A stretch of 64,000 nt of DNA from Alitta virens (taxonomy: Eukaryota; Annelida; Polychaeta; Phyllodocida; Nereididae): the NCBI GenBank assembly GCA_932294295.1, contig OW028575.1, forward strand, positions 36,458,253 through 36,522,252. The letters run 5' to 3'. Made by a program: the position numbers and the translations under genes. Shown piece after piece: positions 44,524-54,482 of the stretch. A model generated the notes under the pieces. The model was not told the DNA's origin. It ran no database searches and was given only the letters and a program-made list of their open reading frames with translations. How positions within the stretch are numbered: position 1 is the first letter of the stretch; every line of letters starts with the position of its first letter.

Positions 44524-44596
44524 AAAAAATTTAATATAAATATAAAATAAAAAAACCACAAATTTTCACAATATAAATAAAAAAATTTAACAATAT

Positions 44597-45147
44597 TTAT
44601 AACACAGACTCTGCATATCTTTTAGTTCTACTGTGTGTTGATTGACTAGCATGGACACAGGCAACAGAGGGCGGAGTCAAGGATTGTCGAGATTGAAAGT
44701 GAACGGGGGTCCTAGGTGTATGGGGTGTTGGCAAACTCCATCGGTGTGGGTTGGATGGGGAGACTGAGAGGGTTGGAACGGTGAATACGGGGGTATTACC
44801 TCTCACATACTCATCTTTCGTAGAGCCATCTTCCTAAAAGTTAGGAAAAATACTGTTAATGATCATTATAAAGCTGTAAATTCATTATTGCATTGATATT
44901 CGAATTATCTATTAATTTAAATCACTGATAAGAGTTAAATTATTGTTTAAATCTCACTAATTCACTATAATATAACTATATATTTATATATAAATTCATA
45001 CAGCAGATGATACAAGAGGTAAATTATTGTTTAAATTCTACTTACGAATAATTGAACACCTAAAATCATCATCACTCCCGAAAAAATTAAATATAACAAG
45101 TATAAAACTTTATCTTCGGTCATTGGGCAGGTGCAAGTACAATTCAT
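44597..45147 (-). CDS. Two-exon small single-pass membrane protein, element C
   Basis: Exon 1 is 45046-45147 (ATG at 45147). A GTAAGT donor and a TAG acceptor join it in phase 0 to exon 2 at 44597-44833, giving 112 residues. The first exon encodes a Cys-rich start (NCTCTCP) and a membrane helix (VLYLLYLIFSGVMMILGVQL). Exon 2 encodes a Pro/Ser/Thr/Arg-rich tail. With no cleavable signal ahead of the helix, the N terminus is probably short on one side of the membrane. I do not recognise the family. It lies between the polymerase and the CARD gene. Clean splice signals and phase support it as real. Confidence 0.55.
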
Positions 45148-45537
45148 CTTGGAGTGTATATCTCAGTATCGGAGTATCGGAGTATCTGAATATCTGAGCA
45201 ACTGTGTATTGCTGTCTGGATAGATGGATAGATTGTGATGCTATTTAGAAAAAATTCTGGACCTTATATACCATTTCCAGGTGACACTACTCAACTTCAA
45301 AGTTTATTGTTTAAAGTAGGCTTAACTATATGCGAGTTCATCTTAATGCAATGATACCACGATAGAACTATTGTTCCATACCCAATTAACTCCAGGGCTA
45401 CATTTCAGAAGCCACGAAAGTTGGTTTAGGGTAAATTGAAATGAAACCACGACTAGGAGGGTTAACAGAAACCTTGACAGGGGAAAACCTCAGAAGCCAC
45501 GATTTTAAAGGGATACATAAAACAATTGATATGAACT

Positions 45538-45620
45538 TATGGTTGGTTTACCACATAGTTGGTTGACCACATGGTTGGTTGACCACATGGTTGGTTGACC
45601 ACATGGATGGTTGAACACAG
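45538..45620 (+). repeat. 21-bp minisatellite
   Basis: About four units of ggttggttgaccacatggtt-like sequence lie upstream of the CARD gene of element C. Confidence 0.8.
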
Positions 45621-45800
45621 AGTTGAACATATGGTTGAAAAGATAGACTCCTACAACAATTACTCATTTTTGGGGTTATTTAGCAGGTATTTGTGTGCTC
45701 ATTTAGTGTCCACATTTAGCGTCCACATTTCGCGCGCGCGCTTGGCCCACGCGCACTGTCTAAATAAATAAATATTTTTAGTTTGAGACATTACCTTAAA

Positions 45801-46097
45801 ATGCTCAGATGCGATCGTGATGCTTTGCGTAGGAACTTTGTAGTTTTGGTTAGAGAAGTACCTTGTACAGAAGTGCTTTCATTTCTATATCAAGATGGAA
45901 TTCTCAATCAGGATATGGTTACTGAAATATTAGAAGATCCACCATCCAAACGAAATTACTCGCTTTTATTTCTGCTGCAGAGGCGAGGACCGGCTGCATT
46001 CACATCCTTCCTTAAAGCTTTGAAGGAAACAAAAAGAACCGATCTAGCTTATCTCTTAACCAATCTTGAAGACAAATTCACAAAAGTATCGATATGA
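45801..46097 (+). CDS. CARD-domain protein, element C
   Basis: 98 residues from the first ATG at 45801. One CARD fills most of the protein: LRRNFVVLVREVP, then LYQDGILNQDMVTEIL, then LLFLLQRRGPAAFTSFLKAL, then LAYLL. It is clearly homologous to the CARD of element A (4580), with the LVREVPC, DGIL, EIL and LLQRRGP-AF-SF-KAL stretches shared. It is intact although most genes of C are dead, which could mean it is still useful to the host or simply short. The stop overlaps the next start (ATGA), a viral-style overlap. Confidence 0.8.
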   Translation: MLRCDRDALRRNFVVLVREVPCTEVLSFLYQDGILNQDMVTEILEDPPSKRNYSLLFLLQRRGPAAFTSFLKALKETKRTDLAYLLTNLEDKFTKVSI

Positions 46098-46408
46098 GTG
46101 ATTATTTGGATTGGAACATTGCTTTGATAAATAAAGAATTATTTGCGTCAAAACCTAACCCAAAAAACCTTGTGGATCTTTTTGTTTGCATTCTGTGCTC
46201 AGTAATAAGTCATGCTGAATCGAATAGTCACCAATCCAATCTCTGTCAATGCTATAATTTCATTCAAACCCATAGACTCAATATTTTGGAGCGCAACATT
46301 CAAAATTATGCTTCCATTACTATTCAAACTAATCCAAATTCTTGTTGGATTATGCAAATGTCTGATAAATACAGACTCTTGAAACAGATTTATTTAAGGA
46401 TAGGCTAG
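46094..46408 (+). CDS. Unknown protein overlapping the CARD gene, element C
   Basis: 104 residues from ATG 46094, overlapping the CARD stop by four bases. It is helical, with DLFVCILCSVISHAES and several cysteines, and has no signal peptide. I do not recognise it. Its tight coupling suggests it is expressed with the CARD protein. The stop is followed at once by a tagctag-type repeat (46405-46525). Confidence 0.55.
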   Translation: MSDYLDWNIALINKELFASKPNPKNLVDLFVCILCSVISHAESNSHQSNLCQCYNFIQTHRLNILERNIQNYASITIQTNPNSCWIMQMSDKYRLLKQIYLRIG

Positions 46409-46525
46409 CAGTAGCTAGCAGTGGCTAGCTAGCTAACAGTAGCTAGCAGTAGCTAGTAGCTAGTAGCTAGTATCTAGTATCTAGTAGCTAGTAGCTAGTA
46501 GCTAGTATCTAGTATCTAGTAGTAA
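46405..46525 (+). repeat. Simple repeat of agctagta units
   Basis: Runs of tagctagcag, tagctagtag and tatctagta occupy the interval. Confidence 0.9.
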
Positions 46526-46902
46526 TGCTTACTAATATATACATATTTGGCTTGATTTGTATTAAAAAATGTGACTCGGGGTCAACTTTCTTTCATAAGG
46601 AGGTGGTTGAAGGATCTAAATCTCCACCATCTCTGTGTAACAACATAAATCGCTGAGTCGCTTAATTGCGTACAATATGCTTCATTTCATATTCACTGTG
46701 AAACAGTCACACACAAAAAATTTTTAAAGTTAAAAAAAGGGACAGATTTCAAATGTCTATATTCCAAATTATGCTCAACCAAGCTCTGTGGTCTTCATAA
46801 CAACCTGGCAGAGTATCTTTTGAAAAAAAATTCAAGACATAATATCATTTCAACATCTTTATTATTACGCATTAACACACACACTCATAAGTAAACCAAA
46901 AA

Positions 46903-48171
46903 CTACACAGGGGATGTAGCAGTAGCAGTAGCAGCAGCAGCAGCCCTAGCATCAGCCCTAGCAGCAGCAGCAGCAGCTGACATGGAGCGAGTGGTTGGAC
47001 GTCTTGTCGTTGTTGGTGACGGGGATGGAGAGCCCACCAAATCCTGTAACGTTCTTGGTAGTCTCAAACCGCGTGGAACTGAAATAAATTAAATAATAAT
47101 AAACTCAATATCCACGTTTTCCCCCCCTCTGTTCTACTATTAAAACTGCTTTACTCCTTACAATGATCTGAGGATTCCCCGCTGGGTATACCCTGCTGGG
47201 GTATTCCCTGCTGGGGTGATGTCATTTTTAGGATCTCCTAGCACAGCTAGCGCAGCGCCACACTTTATACTACGGAGGTTAATAGAAGCTTCAAGATACC
47301 GCATCGCGCATGCGTTGTAGCACGCAGCACCACTTTTTCAGAACTAATATTATATATTTCGTTTTATTGACAAGCCTGATATCAGGAATTGATACATGTG
47401 TCATACAATATTACAAAATAAAACAAATTTGTGATTTGAAATAAAGATAAACTTACTTTGTAGAGGAGGTGACCTTCTCTGACACGCTTGGCATCGACAG
47501 ATAAACATCATCACTGCATGTATCAATCGTTGTAAACCAAACATCGCAGCAACAGAACAGGGTGGCGTTTGGGCTTGCCTTCTGAAAAAGTTTATCCTTC
47601 TCCATATCTTCAGAAGTCCGCACATTAATGAAATGTTAATACCAAAAAGACCAGAAACGGAGAGAAAGAAAAAACTAATCCATCCCTCAATTTCGACATC
47701 ATCTGTATCCATATCTGTATCCATATCCGTATCCATATCCGCGTCCATATCCATGTCCATATCCATATCCATATCGCCGTCTTTGGTATCATCGTCATCC
47801 AACTGCTTACGTCTCGCAGTTACATCATAGTCAGATGTGGTTGATCTAACATCAGTCGAATCAACAGTTGATTCAACAGCAGTGGAATCAGCACCACACC
47901 CATAACTCCATTTCGTTATCCTGCTATCACCACAGGCTCCATAAATTTCCACGTGTAGAAAGTCCTCTATCCGATCCAATCGAGGGATGATCCTTCCAGA
48001 AAGTTTGAGATTGAGGATTGTCTCTCCTCGAGAATCCTCAGGGATTTCGGGGAAAAAATCCTCGCAGCTGACAACTTGACCATTGCATACGCATTTGTCC
48101 TCCATACATACAACTTGGCTCTTGACCTCGACAAACATCACGCAAGACATTAAAAGCAAAAAAAGAAACAT
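46903..48171 (-). CDS. Two-exon membrane protein with acidic stalk, element C
   Basis: Exon 1 is 47457-48171 (ATG at 48171). The donor AAA|GTAAGT joins in phase to exon 2 at 46903-47078, giving 296 residues. The signal peptide is FLFLLLMSCVMFVEVKS. A short head with C-x-C and other cysteines (VVCMEDKCVCNG, then a GETILNLKLSG strand stretch) resembles a small LRR-like cap. A stalk of Thr/Ser and then Asp-Met-Asp repeats leads to a membrane helix (FFFLSVSGLFGINISLMCGLL) and a basic tail. Exon 2 encodes Pro/Thr/Arg- and Ala-rich sequence. An optional exon at 47162-47225 also splices in frame to exon 2 from its own ATG. AATAAA on the minus strand lies at 46858-46863. Confidence 0.7.
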
Positions 48172-48902
48172 CTTTACACTTCGTAGGATAGACTCAGAGT
48201 GTGAGGAGCTCTTGTCTGGAGTGATGAATTCTTCAGTGATATCACTAATTAATATCAATAAAGATAAATTAACTCTACATCAAAGCATGTTACGCTTCTG
48301 ATTAATGAATTGAAAACAACAGAACAAAGACCCCCTTCTAGGATCAATACATTCTTGATTATTGGAGTGATTCAGATATTGCACAGTAGGTGGAACTGGT
48401 GAAACTGATTAGGTGGGTTTGGACCTTACTTTATCGGGTATGAAATGATAAGACAAGATACCTTAATATCAATTGCTAATCCTTAATGAGTTTACCCCTT
48501 CAGTGAAAAGAGACACCAAACAGCTATCAGCCCTATCAGTCCTATCTCCTCACCCCACTGATTTTTTGGATGCACTTAATGAACGTAATGCACCCACCTG
48601 TCCTGTATCCTAGGGTATTTTAGGGAATGAAAGGGTTTTGGGTAATTTTATTGTTCCATATCCCATTGCACACACCTGTAGGCATCACCATAACCAATAT
48701 AGGGTATGCTATGATATTGTTATTCACATAACACACAAACCCATTTCTGTATTTTCTCTTTGAAAAGTTTAACAGAAAATAAATGCATTTTCCCTTTCAA
48801 ATTTTTAAAATTACTGTATGCAAACTAGCTTTAAAGAATCGGGGTTGATTTCAAATTCCACTTCAGTTGTGATTAGTCCACTATAGGAAAGATATCACTA
48901 AC
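48172..48902. other. Spacer between divergent membrane and RING genes
   Basis: No gene seen. It probably holds the promoters of both neighbours, which diverge from here. No TATA consensus stands out. Confidence 0.5.
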
Positions 48903-49577
48903 ATGGATGTGTGTGTAATATGTTTGGTAGATGGTGGTAAGCAATTGTTCTGCTGTAAAGCCATAATTCACCACTCATGTTGTTCAGCATACATTAATAA
49001 TTTTGATTTTAACATTTACGGTGCTTTGAAATGTCCACACTGTCGTAAAAAGTGGCTTTTTAAAGAAATAAGCAACTTTTTGCATAACTCAGAGGAGCAG
49101 CAGCTGGAAGCAGATGAGAACTCAGAGGAGAACTCAGAGGAGAACTCATAGGAGAACTCAGAGGAGAACCCAGAGGAGAACCCAGAGGAGAATCCAGAGG
49201 AGAATCCAGAGGAGAATCCAGAGGAGAATCCAGAGCAGCAGCAGCTTGATGCAGAGGAGAACTCAGAGCAGCAGCAGCTGAATCCAGAGGAGAATCCAGA
49301 GGAGAATCCAGAGATAGGTCTGTAAGTTAAGGAGCAAATGTTAGGGTTAGAGGAGGGGTTTCTTCAAGATCCTCAGGTAAGTGTTGGAGAAACTTCACCA
49401 CAGGATATTTTTGAAACAGAAGACTTTCAGGTAGGACCCTCAATTTATTATGACTCATCGATTGATGAGATGGTGGGGGATTACACCAGAGTCTCATTTC
49501 AAACGATCTCTGATGCATTGGTTAGAATTGTTAATGGTAGAATGGAGAGTGTTGAGTGGGAAGCTGATGAATTTTGA
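48903..49577 (+). pseudogene. RING-like protein with acidic repeats and two in-frame stops, element C
   Basis: From ATG 48903 one frame runs to TGA at 49577, interrupted by TAG 49149-49151 and TAA 49321-49323. The N terminus has RING-type zinc ligands: CVIC, then CC, then HHSCC, then CPHC with basic residues. A repeat of EENSE and EENPE units (12-bp repeats with QQQL) contains the first stop. The last third is acidic and ends in a folded-looking segment (TISDALVRIVNGRMESVEW). The first stop is a GAG-to-TAG type change inside a repeat. The RING part alone (82 residues) could still be expressed. Confidence 0.65.
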
Positions 49578-50149
49578 TAAATTTTGGGGTATTAGTTCCA
49601 ACTATTTATCACATTATTTAAAAAGTGATAAACAGTTGTATCCAACACTGACCACGTGGATGTTCCCAAAGTAGTGTCACTATCCCTAAATTTTGTTGTT
49701 GTTATGTTGTTTACAGATTTCTCAATCGCGCCAGTGACAACATAACTTTTTATTAATTTTTTTATGTTAACTATCTAACTTTTGAAATTATAATTTTTAT
49801 TTTATTTTTTATTTTTTGGTTAAAACAGTTTACGGATGACTTAATACCACGCCAGTGACTGTCTAACTTTTCAAACTATAAACATTTTTTGGTTCGTTTA
49901 TTTGACTTACGGGTAACTTAATACCATGCCAGGGGTCAGATAACGCTCTCATACATTACAGAATATATAAAACTATCAAGATCCACATTTTTTAGCAAAC
50001 AAATGATAGAAGTAAATTCTATTCCCTGACTACGCAAAATAGTATAGAATATACAAAATTTCCCACAGTCATCGGTTTTAAGGTTTTGAAGAGTGACGTC
50101 GTTTTATAGGTACCTCCCACTCTTTTTAATTAGAAACTTATGCCAATAA
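49578..50149. other. AT-rich spacer before the LINE
   Basis: No gene seen. The stretch has decayed repeats of cgccagtgac-aacataactttt at about 49730, 49850 and 49925, with taa-accacgccagtgactg variants. Confidence 0.5.
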
Positions 50150-50676
50150 GTATATATATATATATATATATATAGCTTTTATTGACACTTTTTCGTATCA
50201 GAAAAGATACATATGTCACATATCTACTTACTACGTCTATCTAAAACTAAATCTACAAAAATCTGATGTACAAGTTCTCATTATTTTATACATAATATAC
50301 AGCTTAACATTTAAGGTCCCAGTTGCCACAATTTGATGTTTTCTGGACAGAGTCCTGCTCTTAAACATTCAGTATTAAGGCCAAATAATATATATATTTA
50401 AGTACATAAAAGATAGCAAATAAAATCACAGATCAAATCACAAATACTGATTATAATATCAATATTAGATTAAAATTTTACAAAAATATACACAAATACT
50501 GATCATAATATCACAATAAGATTCAAATTAACACAAAAAGATAAGAATGTTTACAAGTATAAAAATAAAAAAGTACCAGGCAACATTGCGCTGACCCTGG
50601 CATTTGGCTCTTCTAATTTGTGTTCACAGTCATGTCAGGGAGTGTCATATCGGAGGAGCCCAGTTGTAATTAAAGT

Positions 50677-53230
50677 CTACATTACTTTATTTAGGAAATT
50701 ACCAAGAGCATATATCATTTCAGGTTCTTTATTTGACATTAGTGCTTTAAATTGATGTATTTTATCTAAATTATGGAAATTTGGAATCAGTTTATTTGCT
50801 TTTAGGATTAATTGATTTCTGGGTTCTGCATAATTGTTACAAATTAAGAGACAATGTAGTTCATCTTCTACTTCATTACTATCACATTTATTACATTTTC
50901 TTTCTTCTAATGGTATTTTAGGGGTCTCATGTCTTCCAGTTTCAATTTTGAGGTTATGTGAGCTAAGTCTAAATCTTGCTATGTTATTATAGGTTTTCTT
51001 GGGGAGGTTGAGATTTAGATAAGGTTCAAAGCAATACGTAGTTTTAAATAGTTTGTATGTTCTTAGTTTTCGGTGCTTCTCAGAGTAATTTATCTCGCTA
51101 AGGATCCTTGATTGTTCACTTTCATACAGTTTAAGTTTGATTTCAGAGACCAGAGTCCCTGGCTCCTTTGTTTCCCAACTATTTATATTACATTCATTAA
51201 TGATGTGTATTGTTTTATTGTACCAGTTGATCTGACCCTTAATGTAGAGAGATTCTTGAATTTTGAGGCATTTATTTAGGATGTCATAGGATGGCAGTGA
51301 CATTAATCTTCCCCAGTACTTTATCATATTTATCTTCTGTCTAACCATAAGAGGAAACCTGCCTGTCTCAGCATACACAGCTAAGGTTGGGGTTTGTTTT
51401 CTAACACCTAATAAACTTTTAAGATATCTAATTTGTACTTTCTCCATGTCATTGTGTTGTTTACCCATACACCATAACATGCTATTGTATTAGATGTGTT
51501 AACAATAAGGTGCCATTTTGCACAAAAATTATGTAAGGAATCAATGCTATTCTGTAATCCAGCAGCAGAGCCAGACATGAGGACTATATCATCTGCATAG
51601 AGGAGGTGGGTGAAGTCTGTACTGTTTATTTCTATTCCATCTTTAGAATCTAGGTATTTAGGAAGATCTGACATAGTTCATTAAACAATTTGGGACTTAA
51701 AATTCCCCCTTGTAAGACCCCAAAGATGCTGTCTATAGGGTCACCATATATTCCTTGTTGATATACTTTGGACTGTGCTTTATCAAACATGCTAATAATA
51801 ATATTAAGCATCTTCTTGCCTATTTTCTGTTTATGAAGTTTGTAGTACAGAGCATTTCTATTTATATAATCAAATGCTTTACTGAAATCCACAAAACATA
51901 AAAATATTGATTTCTTATGAAACTGTTGGTATCGAATTACAGTATCCAATACAAAAACACAATCGGTTGTACTACGTGAAGGTGTAAAGCCAAATTGGAA
52001 AGGCTCATCAAGGGACATGGCATCATTCTTAAAATAGAGTCGTGCATTCAAAATTGAATCGAAAACTTTGGCCATAGCTACTGTTACAGTGATTTTCCTA
52101 TAATTGTCTGGATTCAACTTGTCGCCTTTCTTATGTAGTGCATTTATAATTCCCTCTGCCCATTGAGATGGATATTCTCCTTTGTCAAAAATGTAGTTAA
52201 ATATTGTGCAAAAAGGTGTGACTAGTTCATTTGTGATATACCTATAAAATTCACCAGGGATACCATCAGTACCGGATGCTTTGTTATTTTTAAGTTTTCT
52301 AATATGTACAGCTACTTCATCCTCTGTTATAGTAGAGTCGCAGATATGCTCAGCTACTACAATTTCATTACAGTTTGGATTAGTTTGTTGGTCAAATTTT
52401 AACATTTCAACATAATGGTCTATCTCTGTTAAGTGCTCCATGTCAAAATAGTTGCATACAGGTGGACAAGCCTGGTTAGTGAAATACTCATGAAATGTTT
52501 TGAGGTCAGGTTGGTTACTCATTTTATTTTTACCTACTGTCAATTTATTCCAAAATTGCCAGCAATCAGTTTGGTTAGTGGATTTAAGCACACTAAGTTT
52601 ATCTCTGTTTGATTTCTGATGTAAGCGTTTCTTACGTTGTAATACATTCTTATATCTTTTAATTAGAGATTTGTATTGTTCATTATGCACAGGAATATCT
52701 AGGCTATGGGTTTTAGCATAGTTATTAGCAACTTTCCTAGCATCTTTACATTCATCATCATACCAATTATTAACAGGGAAGGTGTTTGTTGCATGCTTGA
52801 GGTATTTTTTCTTAAATGTGGACTCTATGCTATACTTCAAATAATCATAAGTGGAACATATAACTACATCTGTACCAACATTCTCACTTATGCTCTCAGT
52901 GATACTGAAAAGTTTATCCTGTGCTGGGTCACTTTTGAGACTGTTTACATAATCAGGTAGTCTATCCATGTCAAATACATAATAAAATCTTCGGTTATGA
53001 AGTGAGTTGTTAGCAGGTTTAGGTCGTATGCATCCAGTGTTTTCATGGGATGTGTTTATAGGAATTGTGAATGCTAGAGGTGTCTGGTCAGATTCTACTA
53101 ATTTCTGACAGATATTAAAGTTACTTATCACATCACTCAGTTCTTTTGTGCTTACTAGGTAATCTACAATGCTCTTGCCAAGAGGAGCATAGCATAAAGG
53201 TATCAGTATTATTGGCATTAAGATATCCAT
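50677..53230 (-). pseudogene. Reverse transcriptase of the LINE, frameshifted
   Basis: Palm motifs are visible: KASGTDGIPGEF, LHKKGDKLNPDNYR, FGFTPSRSTTD, CFVDFSKAFDYI and GVLQGGILSP in frame 51650-53230. The catalytic YADDIVLMS follows in the next frame (51408-51674). The C-terminal region (50677-51480) has LLGVRKQTPTLAVYAE and a C-x2-C-x8-H-x4-C zinc knuckle (CNKC and HCLLIC). Frames change near 51660 and 51475. The second change also seems to have lost part of the thumb. Confidence 0.88.
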
Positions 53231-54482
53231 TCATTATTCTCATTCCACTGGTTTTACACATTTGGACTAATTCTTTACCATAGTTATTATGTGTGGTATC
53301 TTTTGTCTGTCTGGTTTTAATGTACCAATTTGGGTTTTGGTGAGATATGCTCAGTTGTGTATAAGTAGTATTTATATCTAGTATTGGACCTGTGTCTTTC
53401 CCAACAGTGACTTGTGCAATATCACTTAGTCCCCCAGTGCGACTGTTGAAATCCCCAGAGAGTGCAAACTGTGGTGAGAGTTGGAGAAATTTTACAATGT
53501 CTTGTTGTAACAGGTTAAAGATATCATTCATTTTATTAGTATTTAGATATATTTTGGAACCAATAGGTGGTATATAGGTACCACCAACAAATATAGGAGG
53601 CTGAGGTCTTTGTATTATTTTGAGCCAAATAACATATTCATTTATTTTTTCGATTTTAACAAGGTGCTTTACATTATTTTTTATAAGAACAGCAATGCCA
53701 CCAGATGGCCTACGCACACGAGGGTGCTGGTGTTGCCTTTGGCAATGAATGTATTGATATTCTTGCAATGAAGGCTCGAAAGAGTTTAGTTTCATTGTTT
53801 CGAATAGGAATATGATTTCATATTTAGAGAAAAAATTTAGTATGCTCGCTAGTTCAAGTTTACTACCTATGCCCTGTATATTCCCGGACAGTACATTTAT
53901 GTTGTTAGGTTTACTTGTAATTGCGCAAGGATTTGAGTTTGTTATATTATTATCATTACATTTTTCATTTATGTTGTCCATATTTTGTTCAATATTACAT
54001 TCTATATTGTCACATATGTTTATGCTTTGCTCTTTATCATTAGTTGTGAAGTGTTTTAAAGTATTTGTTGAATCAGCCTGGTCAGCCATAATTTCTCTTT
54101 CATGTTTAGAGCTATCTGCTGCATTATTGTCAGTTAAGCATACAGAGTTTTTGGGGCTTAATGTTACATTAATTTTGTCCCTGTTTTTAAATGAACCTAG
54201 GTTTGATATAGTTATTTCCCTGTTATTAATATAGTTCAGTTTTGGGGTGATACTAGGTTTGAACTGAGCTCCCCCAACATTACCATAATCAGAGATCACA
54301 TAGAGGCTGGTTGTGGCATCTGGACAGGCAGCCGGGACCATCTTATCGAAATTTCTGGAGAGATTCGAGGTGGGGTTTGTGGATGACGGTGGCGACGAGA
54401 CGACATAGAACTGTTTTGGACGTGTGTGAGATATGAATGCTGTCCTGTAATCTTGAGTTATTGTTGCTGGTGTAGGTGACAA
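53133..54482 (-). pseudogene. AP-type endonuclease domain of the LINE
   Basis: An N-terminal extension is followed by the endonuclease: INVLSGNIQGI (N-x-Q-G), FLFETMKL (E), GGIAVLIKN, VGGTYIPP and ALSGDFNSRTG (GDFN). The last part of the domain, with DYLVSTKELSDV, continues in another frame around 53185. The endonuclease nicks target DNA for target-primed reverse transcription. The N terminus overlaps the end of ORF1. Confidence 0.87.
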
